The notes beneath the pieces were generated by a model that worked only from the letters and a program-made list of their open reading frames with translations, did no database searches and had not been told where the DNA came from. The position numbers and the translations under genes are program-made. A DNA stretch of 64,000 nucleotides from Streptomyces sp. NBC_01451 (lineage in GTDB: Bacteria > Actinomycetota > Actinomycetes > Streptomycetales > Streptomycetaceae), in assembly GCF_036227485.1 (NCBI RefSeq), contig NZ_CP109479.1:7874001-7938000 (forward strand). The letters are read 5' to 3'. Positions 51,647 to 59,636 of this stretch are shown here, one piece after another (the first letter of the stretch is position 1; each line of letters begins with the position of its first letter).

Positions 51647-52981
51647 GTGAGCGGGACGGGCAGGACAGAGACGGCCAAGGGCGTCACCGGCGAGGACGAG
51701 GTCGTGGACCTCTGTCGCGAGCTCATCCAGATCGACACCAGCAACTTCGGCGACCACTCGGGACCGGGTGAACGCAAGGCCGCCGAGTACGTCGCCGAGA
51801 AGCTCGCCGAGGTGGGTCTGGAGCCGCAGATCTTCGAGTCGCACAAGGGGCGTGCCTCCACCGTGGCGCGCATCGAGGGCGAGGACCGGTCCCGGCCGGC
51901 GCTGCTCATCCACGGCCACACCGACGTCGTACCGGCCAACGCGGCGGACTGGACCCATCACCCGTTCTCGGGCGAGATCGCGGACGGGTGCGTGTGGGGC
52001 CGGGGCGCGGTCGACATGAAGGACATGGACGCGATGACCCTCGCGGTGGTCCGTGACCGGCTGCGCACCGGCCGCAAGCCCCCGCGCGACATCGTCCTGG
52101 CCTTCCTCGCGGACGAGGAGGCGGGCGGCACGTGGGGCGCGCGGCACCTCGTGGACAAGCACCCCGGCCTGTTCGAGGGCGTGACGGAGGCGATCGGCGA
52201 GGTCGGCGGGTTCTCCTTCACCGTCAACGAGAACCTGCGGCTGTATCTCGTCGAGACCGCCCAGAAGGGCATGCACTGGATGAAGCTGACCGTCGACGGC
52301 ACCGCCGGACACGGTTCGATGATCCACAAGGACAACGCGATCACCGAGCTGTCGGAGGCCGTCGGACGCCTCGGCCGGCACAAGTTCCCCGTCCGGGTCA
52401 CCAAGACGCTCCGGCACTTCCTCGACGAACTCGGCGACGCGCTGGGCACCGAGCTCGACCCCGAGAACATGGACGCGACGCTCGCCAAGCTCGGCGGTAT
52501 CGCCAAGCTGATCGGCGCCTCGCTGCAGAACACCGCCAACCCGACCCAGCTGGGCGCCGGCTACAAGGTCAACGTCATCCCGGGCCAGGCCACCGCGCAC
52601 GTCGACGCCCGGTACCTGCCCGGCTACGAGGAGGAGTTCCTCGCCGACCTGGACCGCATCCTCGGCCCGAACGTGAAGCGCGAGGACGTGCACGCGGACA
52701 AGGCTCTGGAGACCTCCTTCGACGGGGCGCTCGTGGACGCCATGCAGACCGCGCTGGTCGCCGAGGACCCGATCGCCCGGGCCGTGCCCTACATGCTCTC
52801 GGCGGGCACCGACGCCAAGTCCTTCGCGGACCTCGGCATCCGCTGCTTCGGCTTCGCGCCGCTGAAGCTGCCGCCGGAACTGGACTTCGCGGGCATGTTC
52901 CACGGTGTTGACGAAAGGGTGCCGGTCGACGCGCTGAAGTTCGGGGTGCGTGTGCTCGACCGTTTCATCGGGGCATCCTGA
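51647..52981 (+). CDS. M20/M25/M40-family metallopeptidase
   Basis: A 444-residue zinc hydrolase with LIHGHTDVVPAN (first metal His and catalytic Asp), GRGAVDMKDMDA (bridging Asp), LADEEAGG (catalytic and metal Glu) and a late AGTDAKSF/CFGFAPLK region supplying the last ligand. A lid/dimerisation domain lies between about 190 and 310. Such enzymes are dipeptidases, carboxypeptidases or deacylases in the cytoplasm; the substrate cannot be told. The GTG at 51647 follows GGAGGT at 7 bases; a frame five codons longer lacks a ribosome site. Confidence 0.9.
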   Translation: MSGTGRTETAKGVTGEDEVVDLCRELIQIDTSNFGDHSGPGERKAAEYVAEKLAEVGLEPQIFESHKGRASTVARIEGEDRSRPALLIHGHTDVVPANAADWTHHPFSGEIADGCVWGRGAVDMKDMDAMTLAVVRDRLRTGRKPPRDIVLAFLADEEAGGTWGARHLVDKHPGLFEGVTEAIGEVGGFSFTVNENLRLYLVETAQKGMHWMKLTVDGTAGHGSMIHKDNAITELSEAVGRLGRHKFPVRVTKTLRHFLDELGDALGTELDPENMDATLAKLGGIAKLIGASLQNTANPTQLGAGYKVNVIPGQATAHVDARYLPGYEEEFLADLDRILGPNVKREDVHADKALETSFDGALVDAMQTALVAEDPIARAVPYMLSAGTDAKSFADLGIRCFGFAPLKLPPELDFAGMFHGVDERVPVDALKFGVRVLDRFIGAS

Positions 52982-53203
52982 ATCCCGCGCCGGGCCAGTG
53001 TTCCCGGGGGTTCTCCCGGGTTCCCAACCCCCTTGAATCCGCCCGGAATTACCTGATTGAACGACACTCCAACAATCGTCCGCATGTGCGTGGGTGACTG
53101 AGAAGAGTGAATGCGCTCATAGGGTCGTAGCCCTAATGCCCCCTCCTCGTTACTGGTGATGCGGTCCGCTACTCGGGATCGCATTGCCAACAAGGAGAAA
53201 ATA

Positions 53204-53437
53204 ATGATCAAGAAGATCGTCGCCGCTGCGGCTGCCACTGGTGGTCTGGTTCTCGCGGGTGCGGGCCTGGCCGTCGCCGACGCGGGTGCCCAGGGTGCTG
53301 CCGTGCACTCCCCGGGTGTCCTGTCCGGCAACGTCGTCCAGGTTCCCGTTCACGTCCCGGTGAACGTCTGCGGCAACACGATCTCCGTGATCGGGCTGCT
53401 GAACCCCGCCTTCGGCAACACCTGCGTCAACAACTGA
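53204..53437 (+). CDS. chpH: Short chaplin ChpH
   Basis: A 77-residue secreted protein: signal peptide MIKKIVAAAAATGGLVLAGA ending in AVADA, then one chaplin domain (HSPGVLSGNVVQVPVHVPVN, CGNTISVIGLLNPAFGN) with the paired cysteines of the family. It is very close to the ChpH sequence I remember from S. coelicolor. Chaplins assemble into amyloid-like surface films that let aerial hyphae leave water. AAGGAG precedes the ATG. A strong hairpin follows, separating it from chpC. Confidence 0.96.
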   Translation: MIKKIVAAAAATGGLVLAGAGLAVADAGAQGAAVHSPGVLSGNVVQVPVHVPVNVCGNTISVIGLLNPAFGNTCVNN

Positions 53438-53483
53438 TGCTGCACCTCACCTCGTGAGGTTCTGACTCCCAGTGAGTCTGAGC

Positions 53484-53524
53484 CTGTCGGCCCCGGAACG
53501 CTTTCTGCGCTCCGGGGCCGACAG
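53484..53524 (+). terminator. Strong hairpin after chpH
   Basis: CTGTCGGCCCCGGA and TCCGGGGCCGACAG pair perfectly (14 bp) around a 13-base loop in the gap between chpH and chpC. There is no long T-run, so it may act as attenuator or RNA-stability element as well as a stop. Confidence 0.75.
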
Positions 53525-53573
53525 GTCGTTCCGGAAGGTTCACGACACATCATGTGAAGGCAGGGATGCAGCA

Positions 53574-54866
53574 ATGCGAGAGGTCACCCGCAAGGGTCTG
53601 ATGACCGTGGCGGCCGCGACAGGCGTGATGGCCGCCGCCGGCGGCGCCCAGGCACACGCGGACTCGGGTGCGAACGGCGCCGCCTCCAACTCACCCGGCG
53701 TGCTGTCCGGCAACACGGTGAGTGCGCCGGTGAGCGTGCCGGTCAACGCCTGCGGCAACACCGTGAGCGGCGTCGGCCTGCTCAATCCGGCGATGGGCAA
53801 CAAGTGCTCCAACGGCGGAGGCGGCGGCAAGGGCGGCGGCGTCCACGCCTCGCCGGGCGGACACGGCAACCAGGGCCAGCACGGCAACCAGGGAGGTCAC
53901 GGCAACCAGGGAGGGCACGGCTCGTCCGGCGGGTACGACGACGGCGGCTACGGCGGGCACGGCTCGTCCGGTGGCTACGGCACCCCCGGTGGCTACGGCG
54001 GTCACGACGGATATGGCGGCCAGGGCGGGTACGGCGGTTACGGCGACTCGGGCGCCCCGGGTGGCTTCGGGTACCCGGGCGGCCCCGGCGGCTCCGGTGA
54101 CTGGGCCGACTGGCACGGCTGGGAGGGTGCGTACGCTGGCGGATACGCCACCGACTCCCCGGGTGTCGGTTCCGGCAACCAGGTGGAGGCCCCGGTCGAC
54201 GCACCGGTGAACCTCTGCGGCAACACCGTCGACGTCGTGGGTCTGCTCAACCCGGCGATGGGCAACGACTGCTCGACCACCGGGCACGACTCGGGCGGCG
54301 GCCACCCGGCGCCGCCTCCCGAGACCGGACCCGGCTACGGCGAGGAGGCCCCGCCTCCGGGCTACGGGGAGGAGACTCCGCCCCCGGCCGGTCCGAGCGG
54401 CCCCGAGCAGCCCGGACACCCGCCGCAGCAGCCCCAGCAGCCGCCGCACCAGCCGGAGAGCCCCCAGCTGCCGGGTGGCCCCGCGCAGCCGGGAACCCCG
54501 GGCACCCCCGAGGTCCCGGTCACTCCCCACCTCCCGGGGACGCCGCAGACGCCGGGAAAGCCGCAGCAGCCCAGCACCCCGGAGCATCCGGCGACCCCGC
54601 ACCACCCGGGAACCCCGGCCCAGCCGGCCCCTCCCGCCAGGCCGGCGTCGCCGCTCGCACCGCCCAGCACCTCGCACGGTGTGACGCCTCCGGCCGGCCC
54701 CTCGTACGTCGACCAGAGCGGTGGACCGGCCGTTCCGCAGCCCCGGGCCGCGGCGCAGCTCGCGCACACCGGCGGTGACCTGCCGCTGGGCGTCGCCCTG
54801 CCGGTGGGCGCGGGCATGCTGCTCGCGGGCACCGTGCTCTACCGCAAGTCACGCCCCTCGGCGTAG
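53574..54866 (+). CDS. chpC: Long, sortase-anchored chaplin (ChpC type)
   Basis: A 430-residue protein: signal peptide (GVMAAAGGAQAHA), chaplin domain 1 (NSPGVLSGN to NPAMGNKC), a Gly/His/Tyr-rich linker of about 100 residues, chaplin domain 2 (DSPGVGSGN to NPAMGNDC), a Pro-rich wall-spanning stretch of about 160 residues, then LAHTG, a hydrophobic segment and YRKSRPSA. LAxTG is the Streptomyces sortase signal, so it is fixed to the wall and can seed the short chaplins. Adjacent chpH supports the chpC assignment; S. coelicolor ChpC as I remember it is shorter. The ATG at 53574 starts just ahead of the signal peptide. Confidence 0.92.
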   Translation: MREVTRKGLMTVAAATGVMAAAGGAQAHADSGANGAASNSPGVLSGNTVSAPVSVPVNACGNTVSGVGLLNPAMGNKCSNGGGGGKGGGVHASPGGHGNQGQHGNQGGHGNQGGHGSSGGYDDGGYGGHGSSGGYGTPGGYGGHDGYGGQGGYGGYGDSGAPGGFGYPGGPGGSGDWADWHGWEGAYAGGYATDSPGVGSGNQVEAPVDAPVNLCGNTVDVVGLLNPAMGNDCSTTGHDSGGGHPAPPPETGPGYGEEAPPPGYGEETPPPAGPSGPEQPGHPPQQPQQPPHQPESPQLPGGPAQPGTPGTPEVPVTPHLPGTPQTPGKPQQPSTPEHPATPHHPGTPAQPAPPARPASPLAPPSTSHGVTPPAGPSYVDQSGGPAVPQPRAAAQLAHTGGDLPLGVALPVGAGMLLAGTVLYRKSRPSA

Positions 54867-54946
54867 ACCCGTACGGAAATCCGATAATGCCAAAATTCCG
54901 TACGAACGGGATGAACGCGCCGCACGGTCACCCGGCGGCGTACTGA

Positions 54947-54985
54947 ACGGAGCGGGCCCCGCAGACGCGGGGCCCGCTCCGTTTT
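54947..54985 (+). terminator. Rho-independent terminator after chpC
   Basis: GGAGCGGGCCCCGC pairs perfectly with GCGGGGCCCGCTCC around AGAC and is followed by GTTTTC, a textbook intrinsic terminator. It also lies at the tail of the convergent DUF5703 gene. Confidence 0.92.
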
Positions 54986-54997
54986 CGCGGCGTCATC

Positions 54998-55186
54998 TCA
55001 CCACGTGGCCCGCACCTGGCGGATGATCCGCCGGCGCAACCGGACCCTGCGGCTGCCGTCACGCAGCAGGCTCAGGCGGTCCAACTCCCAGTGTCCGTAC
55101 TCGGCATGGTCGGTGAGCAGACGTGTGGCCTCCTTGCGGGTGACCCCGCGTGGTACGTACACGTCGACAAATTCGTATTCCGGCAT
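54998..55186 (-). CDS. DUF5703-family small protein
   Basis: A 62-residue protein beginning MPEYEFVDVYVPRGV and ending in a very basic stretch (RRVRLRRRIIRQVRATW). The sequence is nearly invariant across Streptomyces as I recall; function unknown. The basic tail suggests nucleic-acid or membrane contact. It is divergent from the acidic protein gene, 47 bases apart, and its end meets the chpC terminator. Confidence 0.85.
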   Translation of the reverse strand: MPEYEFVDVYVPRGVTRKEATRLLTDHAEYGHWELDRLSLLRDGSRRVRLRRRIIRQVRATW

Positions 55187-55233
55187 CGCATCTATTGTGC
55201 GGGCAGAGGCCCGGTACGGATAGCGTCTGCTCT

Positions 55234-55956
55234 ATGTCTGATGCTGCGCAGCCCACCGCTGCCGAGGTACGCGCCGCCGCCGAGGCGGTCAAGACCGCGC
55301 TCGACCGCCACCTGGCGGCGGTCGAACGCCGGTCGGGGGAGGACGACCCCGATGTCTATGAGGCGTTCAACCAGCTGGCCGCTGCCGCCGAGGTGTACGA
55401 CGAGCTGCTCTACGACCGATATGACGAGGTCACCCCCTTCGAGATCCCGGGTACGGACGACGCACTGCCGCCGTACGCGGGCCCTGAGGAGCCGAACGCG
55501 CTGAGTGTGCTCATCCGCCGCGACTACGCCGTGGTGGAGCCGCAACGGCTGCTGGCGCAGGCGCAGCGGGTGGAGGCCGTGGACGACGACGGCACGGGCG
55601 CCGAGGCCTCGGGGACGGTGCACGGGGCGCTCGGGATCCTGTTCGGCGAGTTCGAGCCGGACGAGATCGCCTCCCGGCACAAGGAGTTCGGCCTTGAGGA
55701 GGCCGACTCCACGTTGTGGGTGACGGCCGCGGACGAGCCGGCCGACCCCGGCGAGTGGCTGGAGGCCCCCTTCGACCAGGTCGACGCGGAGCGGGTGGTC
55801 TGCCGTTTCGACGTCAGCGCGGTCTTCGACGACGACGCCGACGACGTCATCGAGGACGACGACCTGCTGGAGGACGAACTCGATCCCGACCTGGTGGCAG
55901 CGGGTCTGGACGAGGACGAGGACCTGGAACCACTGGACGCCGATCGCCTGCGCTAG
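55234..55956 (+). CDS. Acidic conserved protein of unknown function
   Basis: A 240-residue acidic protein. Residues about 8-65 are helical (AAAEAVKTALDRHLAAVE, AAAEVYDELLYDRYDE); the middle has ALGILFGEFEPDEIASRHKEFGL and a short strand TLWVTAADEP. The last 45 residues are almost all Asp, Glu and Leu, a pattern typical of disordered protein-binding tails. No catalytic motif is visible. The ATG at 55234 fits best; the longer frame would cover the divergent promoter. A 7-bp tandem array and a hairpin follow the gene. Confidence 0.78.
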   Translation: MSDAAQPTAAEVRAAAEAVKTALDRHLAAVERRSGEDDPDVYEAFNQLAAAAEVYDELLYDRYDEVTPFEIPGTDDALPPYAGPEEPNALSVLIRRDYAVVEPQRLLAQAQRVEAVDDDGTGAEASGTVHGALGILFGEFEPDEIASRHKEFGLEEADSTLWVTAADEPADPGEWLEAPFDQVDAERVVCRFDVSAVFDDDADDVIEDDDLLEDELDPDLVAAGLDEDEDLEPLDADRLR

Positions 55957-55964
55957 CAGGCTGA

Positions 55965-56020
55965 CGACCGGCGACCGGCGACCGGCGACCGGCGACCGGC
56001 GATCAGCGATCGGCGATCGG
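55965..56020. repeat. Eight tandem 7-bp units (CGACCGG / CGATCGG)
   Basis: Five identical CGACCGG units, then CGATCAG and two CGATCGG, directly after the acidic protein's stop. Slippage-prone noncoding repeat with no assigned role. Confidence 0.9.
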
Positions 56021-56027
56021 ATGTCCC

Positions 56028-56074
56028 GAGAGCGGCTGTCGGGGGAGGCAGTACTTCCCCCGGCAGCCGCTCTC
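56028..56074. terminator. Hairpin between the convergent acidic-protein and RecD-like genes
   Basis: GAGAGCGGCTG pairs with CAGCCGCTCTC, extended by CGGGGGA/TCCCCCG around a short loop (one mismatch). Position between two converging genes suggests a two-way terminator. Confidence 0.75.
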
Positions 56075-56098
56075 GTCCGTCCTGGTCCGGCCGCCTGC

Positions 56099-58372
56099 TC
56101 AGGCGGCAGACGGTACCTGGGCCCGGAGCAGTCCCGGCAGCCGCGTCGTACGGGCCTTCGCCGGGACCTCCGCGACCGCGCGGGCCAGGGCCTGGTCCAC
56201 GCCGTGCACCACGGAGAGGTGACGCTCCGCGCGGCCGAAGGCCGTGTAGACCCAGGGGCGGGTCAGTGCCGGAGCCGCGTCCCCTGGCAGCACCACGACG
56301 GTGGCCGGCCAGTGCAGCCCGACCGCCTGGTGCGCGGTGATCGCCCACCCGTGCCGCACGCTCAGCTCGACCCGCTCCTTCGGTACGACGACGGGGGCGC
56401 CGCCGCATTCCAGGTGCAGCCCGTCCGCGTCGGCCTTGACGACCTGCCCGGGTACCGTCCGTCCCGGCGCGGGGGAGTAGGCGATCCGGTCGCCCGGGTC
56501 GAAGCCGCCGAAGCGGCCCGGGCCGGGGTTCAGCCGCTCCTTGAGGGCGGAGTTGAGCGCGCGCGTGCCCACCGCGCCGCCATGCCCCGGTGTGATCACC
56601 TGGGTCTGCTCCGGCGGGACACCGAGCGCCCTGGGCACCGAGTCCGCGACGAGCTGCACGGTCCGGTGCACCGCCTCGCCCGCGTTCCGCACGGGGACGA
56701 TCACGACCTCCTTGCCCGGCGCCTCGACCTGGGTGAGCTCACCGACGGAGACGCCCGAGACGAGTTCGCCGATCGGGCCGGGATCCGGCGTGCGAGAGAC
56801 GATGTGCGGGCACGCGCGTGCGGCGAGCAGGTCGGCGAAGACCCGCCCAGGCCCGGCTGACCACAGCACCGCCGGATCACCGCTCAGCACCAGCCTGGCA
56901 CCGTCGGGCAGCGACTCCACGACCATTGCCGCGCTCTCCACGTCGAGCTGCGGCGCGTCCAGCACGACCAGCAGATCGACTTCGAACGCCCCCTCGGCGT
57001 CCCGCCCGGGCCCCTCGGCCCCGGCCAGCAGCCCCGCGACGGTGACGACGGACTCCGGCCCCCACTCCGGGACCGCGTCGGAGGCGTTCTCGGGCGTGAG
57101 AAGTGCCGCGAAACGGCGGCGCCCGTCCGGCGTGTGGGCCGCCGCACAGACCCGCAGGCCCAGCGAACGGGCCGCGGCGACGAGAGCGGCCGGTTCGGCA
57201 CGCGCCGCGTCCCCGCCGGTGTGCAGCACGAGCCCGTGCCCGGCGACGGCACGGATCAGCTCGGCCGCGGAACCGGAGCCCGCCGCTCCGGCCGACGACT
57301 CCCAGTCCTCGGACCCCTCCTTGGGCAGCGAGTTGACGATCCGGGCGAGTCCGTCGGCAAGGCTCTCCTCGGCGAGCGCGTACCGCTCCAGCCCGATGAG
57401 CACGCGGACAGGGCGTTCGGCGGCTCCGCCGTCCTCTCCGTCCTCGCCGTCGGTGTCGTCCACGGTGTTCTGCCGGTCCGCAGCGGGCCCGGCGGCCTCC
57501 TCGACCGCGTCCTGGAACTCCAGGGCCTCGCCCTCCGCGACCGCGCTCTGCACGGCGGCGTCCGGGTCGGGCACGCCGCGCTGGACGAGTGCGGCGGTGA
57601 GGGCGGAGGCGTCCAGCACCGTGTGTCCGGCCAGGGCCGCCTGCTCCAGCAGCCACACCGTGAGCGCCCGGCCCCGCCGCTCGTCGTCCGGACCGCACCC
57701 GGCGCCGAGCAACGCCCGCGCGAACCCGTCGGCCTGCTCGGGGCGCACCCCGGCGACCCGGAGCAACTGCCAGGGATCCGTGCGCAGTTGTCCGTCCGCT
57801 CCGTCACCCAGTGCCGAGACGACCTGTGGCGCGAGGGTGTCGGGAGCGGTCCCTTCGGTCAGTACGCCCCGCACGGCCTCTACGGCCTCCGGCGAGAACA
57901 CCCCCGCGGTGTCGCCGACGACGGGCGCCGCGGGCCGGGGTTGCCGCGCGGGAACGGCCGAGGAGGAGGCGACGGAGGGGGAGGGGGAGACCGAGGGGCG
58001 TGCGGCAGGGGCCCCGGACCCGGACGCCGGCCGGGACTCCGGTGCGCGGAAGGCGATGGCCGCCGCGGGCTTCTCCCCGCTCTCCACGGCCCGGACGGCC
58101 GCCATCAGGTCGGCGGCCGTGCCGCTGAGCTTGGTGCCGCTCGCGATCGGACCCTGTTTCTCGGCCTTGCGCCGCTCGATCTTCTCCCGGAGTTCCCGCT
58201 GCGCGGCCAGCTCGGCCTCGGCCTCGGACAACTGCGCGGAGACGACACCGCCGGTGTCGGCGGATCCGGCGGTCTCGGCCGACGGAGCGTCCGCCAGGTC
58301 CTGGGCGGCCTCCTCGGGGGCGCCCGGGGTCCCCGGCTCGGCTTCCTCCGTGGTGTCGGGCTCCGTGGTCAC
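56099..58372 (-). CDS. Degenerate RecD2-like helicase/HhH protein
   Basis: A 757-residue protein. Residues 1-110 are acidic and include a coiled coil (AELAAQRELREKIERRKAEK). The middle resembles the helix-hairpin-helix part of RecD2. The C-terminus keeps helicase-like motifs VLSGDPAVLWSAGPGRVFADL, HGWAITAHQAVGLHWPA and WVYTAFGRAERHLSVV. The Walker A loop reads VLHTGGDAARAEPAAL, without Gly-Lys-Thr, and the DEAD-type box reads LDAPQLD. ATP hydrolysis is therefore doubtful, and it may be a DNA-binding or regulatory relative. Its GTG overlaps the aldo/keto reductase stop (GTGA), so the two are coupled. Confidence 0.75.
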   Translation of the reverse strand: MTTEPDTTEEAEPGTPGAPEEAAQDLADAPSAETAGSADTGGVVSAQLSEAEAELAAQRELREKIERRKAEKQGPIASGTKLSGTAADLMAAVRAVESGEKPAAAIAFRAPESRPASGSGAPAARPSVSPSPSVASSSAVPARQPRPAAPVVGDTAGVFSPEAVEAVRGVLTEGTAPDTLAPQVVSALGDGADGQLRTDPWQLLRVAGVRPEQADGFARALLGAGCGPDDERRGRALTVWLLEQAALAGHTVLDASALTAALVQRGVPDPDAAVQSAVAEGEALEFQDAVEEAAGPAADRQNTVDDTDGEDGEDGGAAERPVRVLIGLERYALAEESLADGLARIVNSLPKEGSEDWESSAGAAGSGSAAELIRAVAGHGLVLHTGGDAARAEPAALVAAARSLGLRVCAAAHTPDGRRRFAALLTPENASDAVPEWGPESVVTVAGLLAGAEGPGRDAEGAFEVDLLVVLDAPQLDVESAAMVVESLPDGARLVLSGDPAVLWSAGPGRVFADLLAARACPHIVSRTPDPGPIGELVSGVSVGELTQVEAPGKEVVIVPVRNAGEAVHRTVQLVADSVPRALGVPPEQTQVITPGHGGAVGTRALNSALKERLNPGPGRFGGFDPGDRIAYSPAPGRTVPGQVVKADADGLHLECGGAPVVVPKERVELSVRHGWAITAHQAVGLHWPATVVVLPGDAAPALTRPWVYTAFGRAERHLSVVHGVDQALARAVAEVPAKARTTRLPGLLRAQVPSAA

Positions 58373-59352
58373 AGCGTGCTCCAGTCGTGATCGGGATAGC
58401 GGTGCACAGGCGCCGACACGTCGTCGAGCGCCCGGCAGATCTCGTCAGGAAGACTAAGGGTCTCCACTGACAACGCGGCCGTGAGCTGCTGCGCGTTGCG
58501 CGCGCCGACGATGGGGGCGGCCACACCGGGCCGGTCACGGATCCAGGCGAGCGCCACCTGCAGAGGCGTCACCGCCAGTCCGTCCGCCGCCGTCTGTACC
58601 GCGTCCACGATGCGGCTCGCCGTGTCGTCGAGATACGGCGCGACGAAGGGCGCCAGATGCTCAGAGGCGCCCCGGGAGTCCGCCGGGGTCGAGTTGCGGT
58701 ACTTGCCGGTGAGGACGCCGCGGCCGAGCGGCGAGGAGGGCAGCAGTCCGACGCCCAGGTCGAGTGCGGCGGGCAGCACCTCGCGTTCTATGCCGCGCTG
58801 GAGCAGCGAGTACTCCAACTGCGTGCTGGACAGCCGCGTACGTATGCCCGGTGCCGCGAGCTGCCAGGTCGCCGCCTTGGCGAGCTGCCAGCCGCAGAAG
58901 TTGGAGACGCCGGCGTATCGGGCGCGTCCGCTGCTGACGGCGAGGTCGAGGGCCTGGAGGGTCTCCTCAAGGGGGGTGTCGGGGTCGTAGGCGTGGATGT
59001 GCCAGACGTCGACGTAGTCCGTGCCGAGGCGGGTGAGGGAGGCGTCGAGGGCGGAGAGGAGGTGGCCGCGGGAGCCGTCGACGCGGCGGTCGGGGTCGGG
59101 GACGCTGCCCGCCTTGGTCGAGATGACCAGGTCGCGGCGCGGCACGAGCCCTTCCATGAGCTGCCCGAGCAGATACTCGGCCTCTCCGTCGCCGTACACG
59201 TCCGCGGTGTCGACGAGGGTTCCGCCCGCTTCCCAGAACGCCTTCAACAGGGCCGCGGCGTCATGCTCGTCGGTGTCCCGACCCCATGTCAGGGTGCCGA
59301 GTCCGATCCGGGACACGCGCAGGCCGGTACGGCCGAGATGCCTCTGCTCCAT
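58369..59352 (-). CDS. Aldo/keto reductase
   Basis: A 327-residue AKR barrel. It has the catalytic set Asp and Tyr (DTADVYGDGEAE), Lys (ISTKAG) and His (WHIHAYD), plus the NADP-binding end (PIVGARNAQQL). It reduces aldehydes or ketones with NADPH in the cytoplasm; the substrate is unknown. The ATG at 59352 begins the conserved MEQRHLGRTGLRVS; the longer frame reads a repeat element. Last bases overlap the next gene's GTG. Confidence 0.92.
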   Translation of the reverse strand: MEQRHLGRTGLRVSRIGLGTLTWGRDTDEHDAAALLKAFWEAGGTLVDTADVYGDGEAEYLLGQLMEGLVPRRDLVISTKAGSVPDPDRRVDGSRGHLLSALDASLTRLGTDYVDVWHIHAYDPDTPLEETLQALDLAVSSGRARYAGVSNFCGWQLAKAATWQLAAPGIRTRLSSTQLEYSLLQRGIEREVLPAALDLGVGLLPSSPLGRGVLTGKYRNSTPADSRGASEHLAPFVAPYLDDTASRIVDAVQTAADGLAVTPLQVALAWIRDRPGVAAPIVGARNAQQLTAALSVETLSLPDEICRALDDVSAPVHRYPDHDWSTL

Positions 59353-59410
59353 GAACGCCGAGATTACTGGCCAGAACTCACCAAGTGGGTTGCCTGTGGA
59401 CAACGGTTTC

Positions 59411-59560
59411 CCCGCCCCCGCCGCCCCTGTCCGTCCCATCCCCGGGGGATGCCGCCCCCGGACCCCCGCTACGGCCCTGAACGGGCCTTGTCCAGCGCGA
59501 CCAGAGGGGGCTGGGGGCACGGCACCCAGGGTCCCAAACTCCGGGGCGGCGAGATCCACG
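59411..59560. repeat. Second copy of the dispersed intergenic element seen at 46315-46560
   Basis: CCCGCTACGGCCCTGAACGG and the following GCCTTGTCC match the left arm at 46366-46394 exactly. A shorter, more diverged version of the CG-rich arms surrounds it. Confidence 0.75.
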
Positions 59561-59610
59561 CCCCATCGCCGCCGGGGGCTGACGCGCTAGTGTCGGTCGT
59601 ACAAGGGACG

Positions 59611-59624
59611 TTACTGATCGGTAA
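59611..59624. promoter_or_regulatory. Candidate TetR-like operator TTACTGATCGGTAA
   Basis: A near-palindrome (12 of 14 positions symmetric) 12 bases before the LLM gene start, next to its ribosome site. TTAC...GTAA half-sites are common for TetR regulators; no regulator gene is adjacent. Confidence 0.4.
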
Positions 59625-59636
59625 GGGGAATCGGCC

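Noticed and set aside
52982..53203. Specific sigma-BldN promoter upstream of chpH
   Set aside because: The region must hold the chpH promoter, but no -35/-10 pair with proper spacing could be fixed with confidence by eye.
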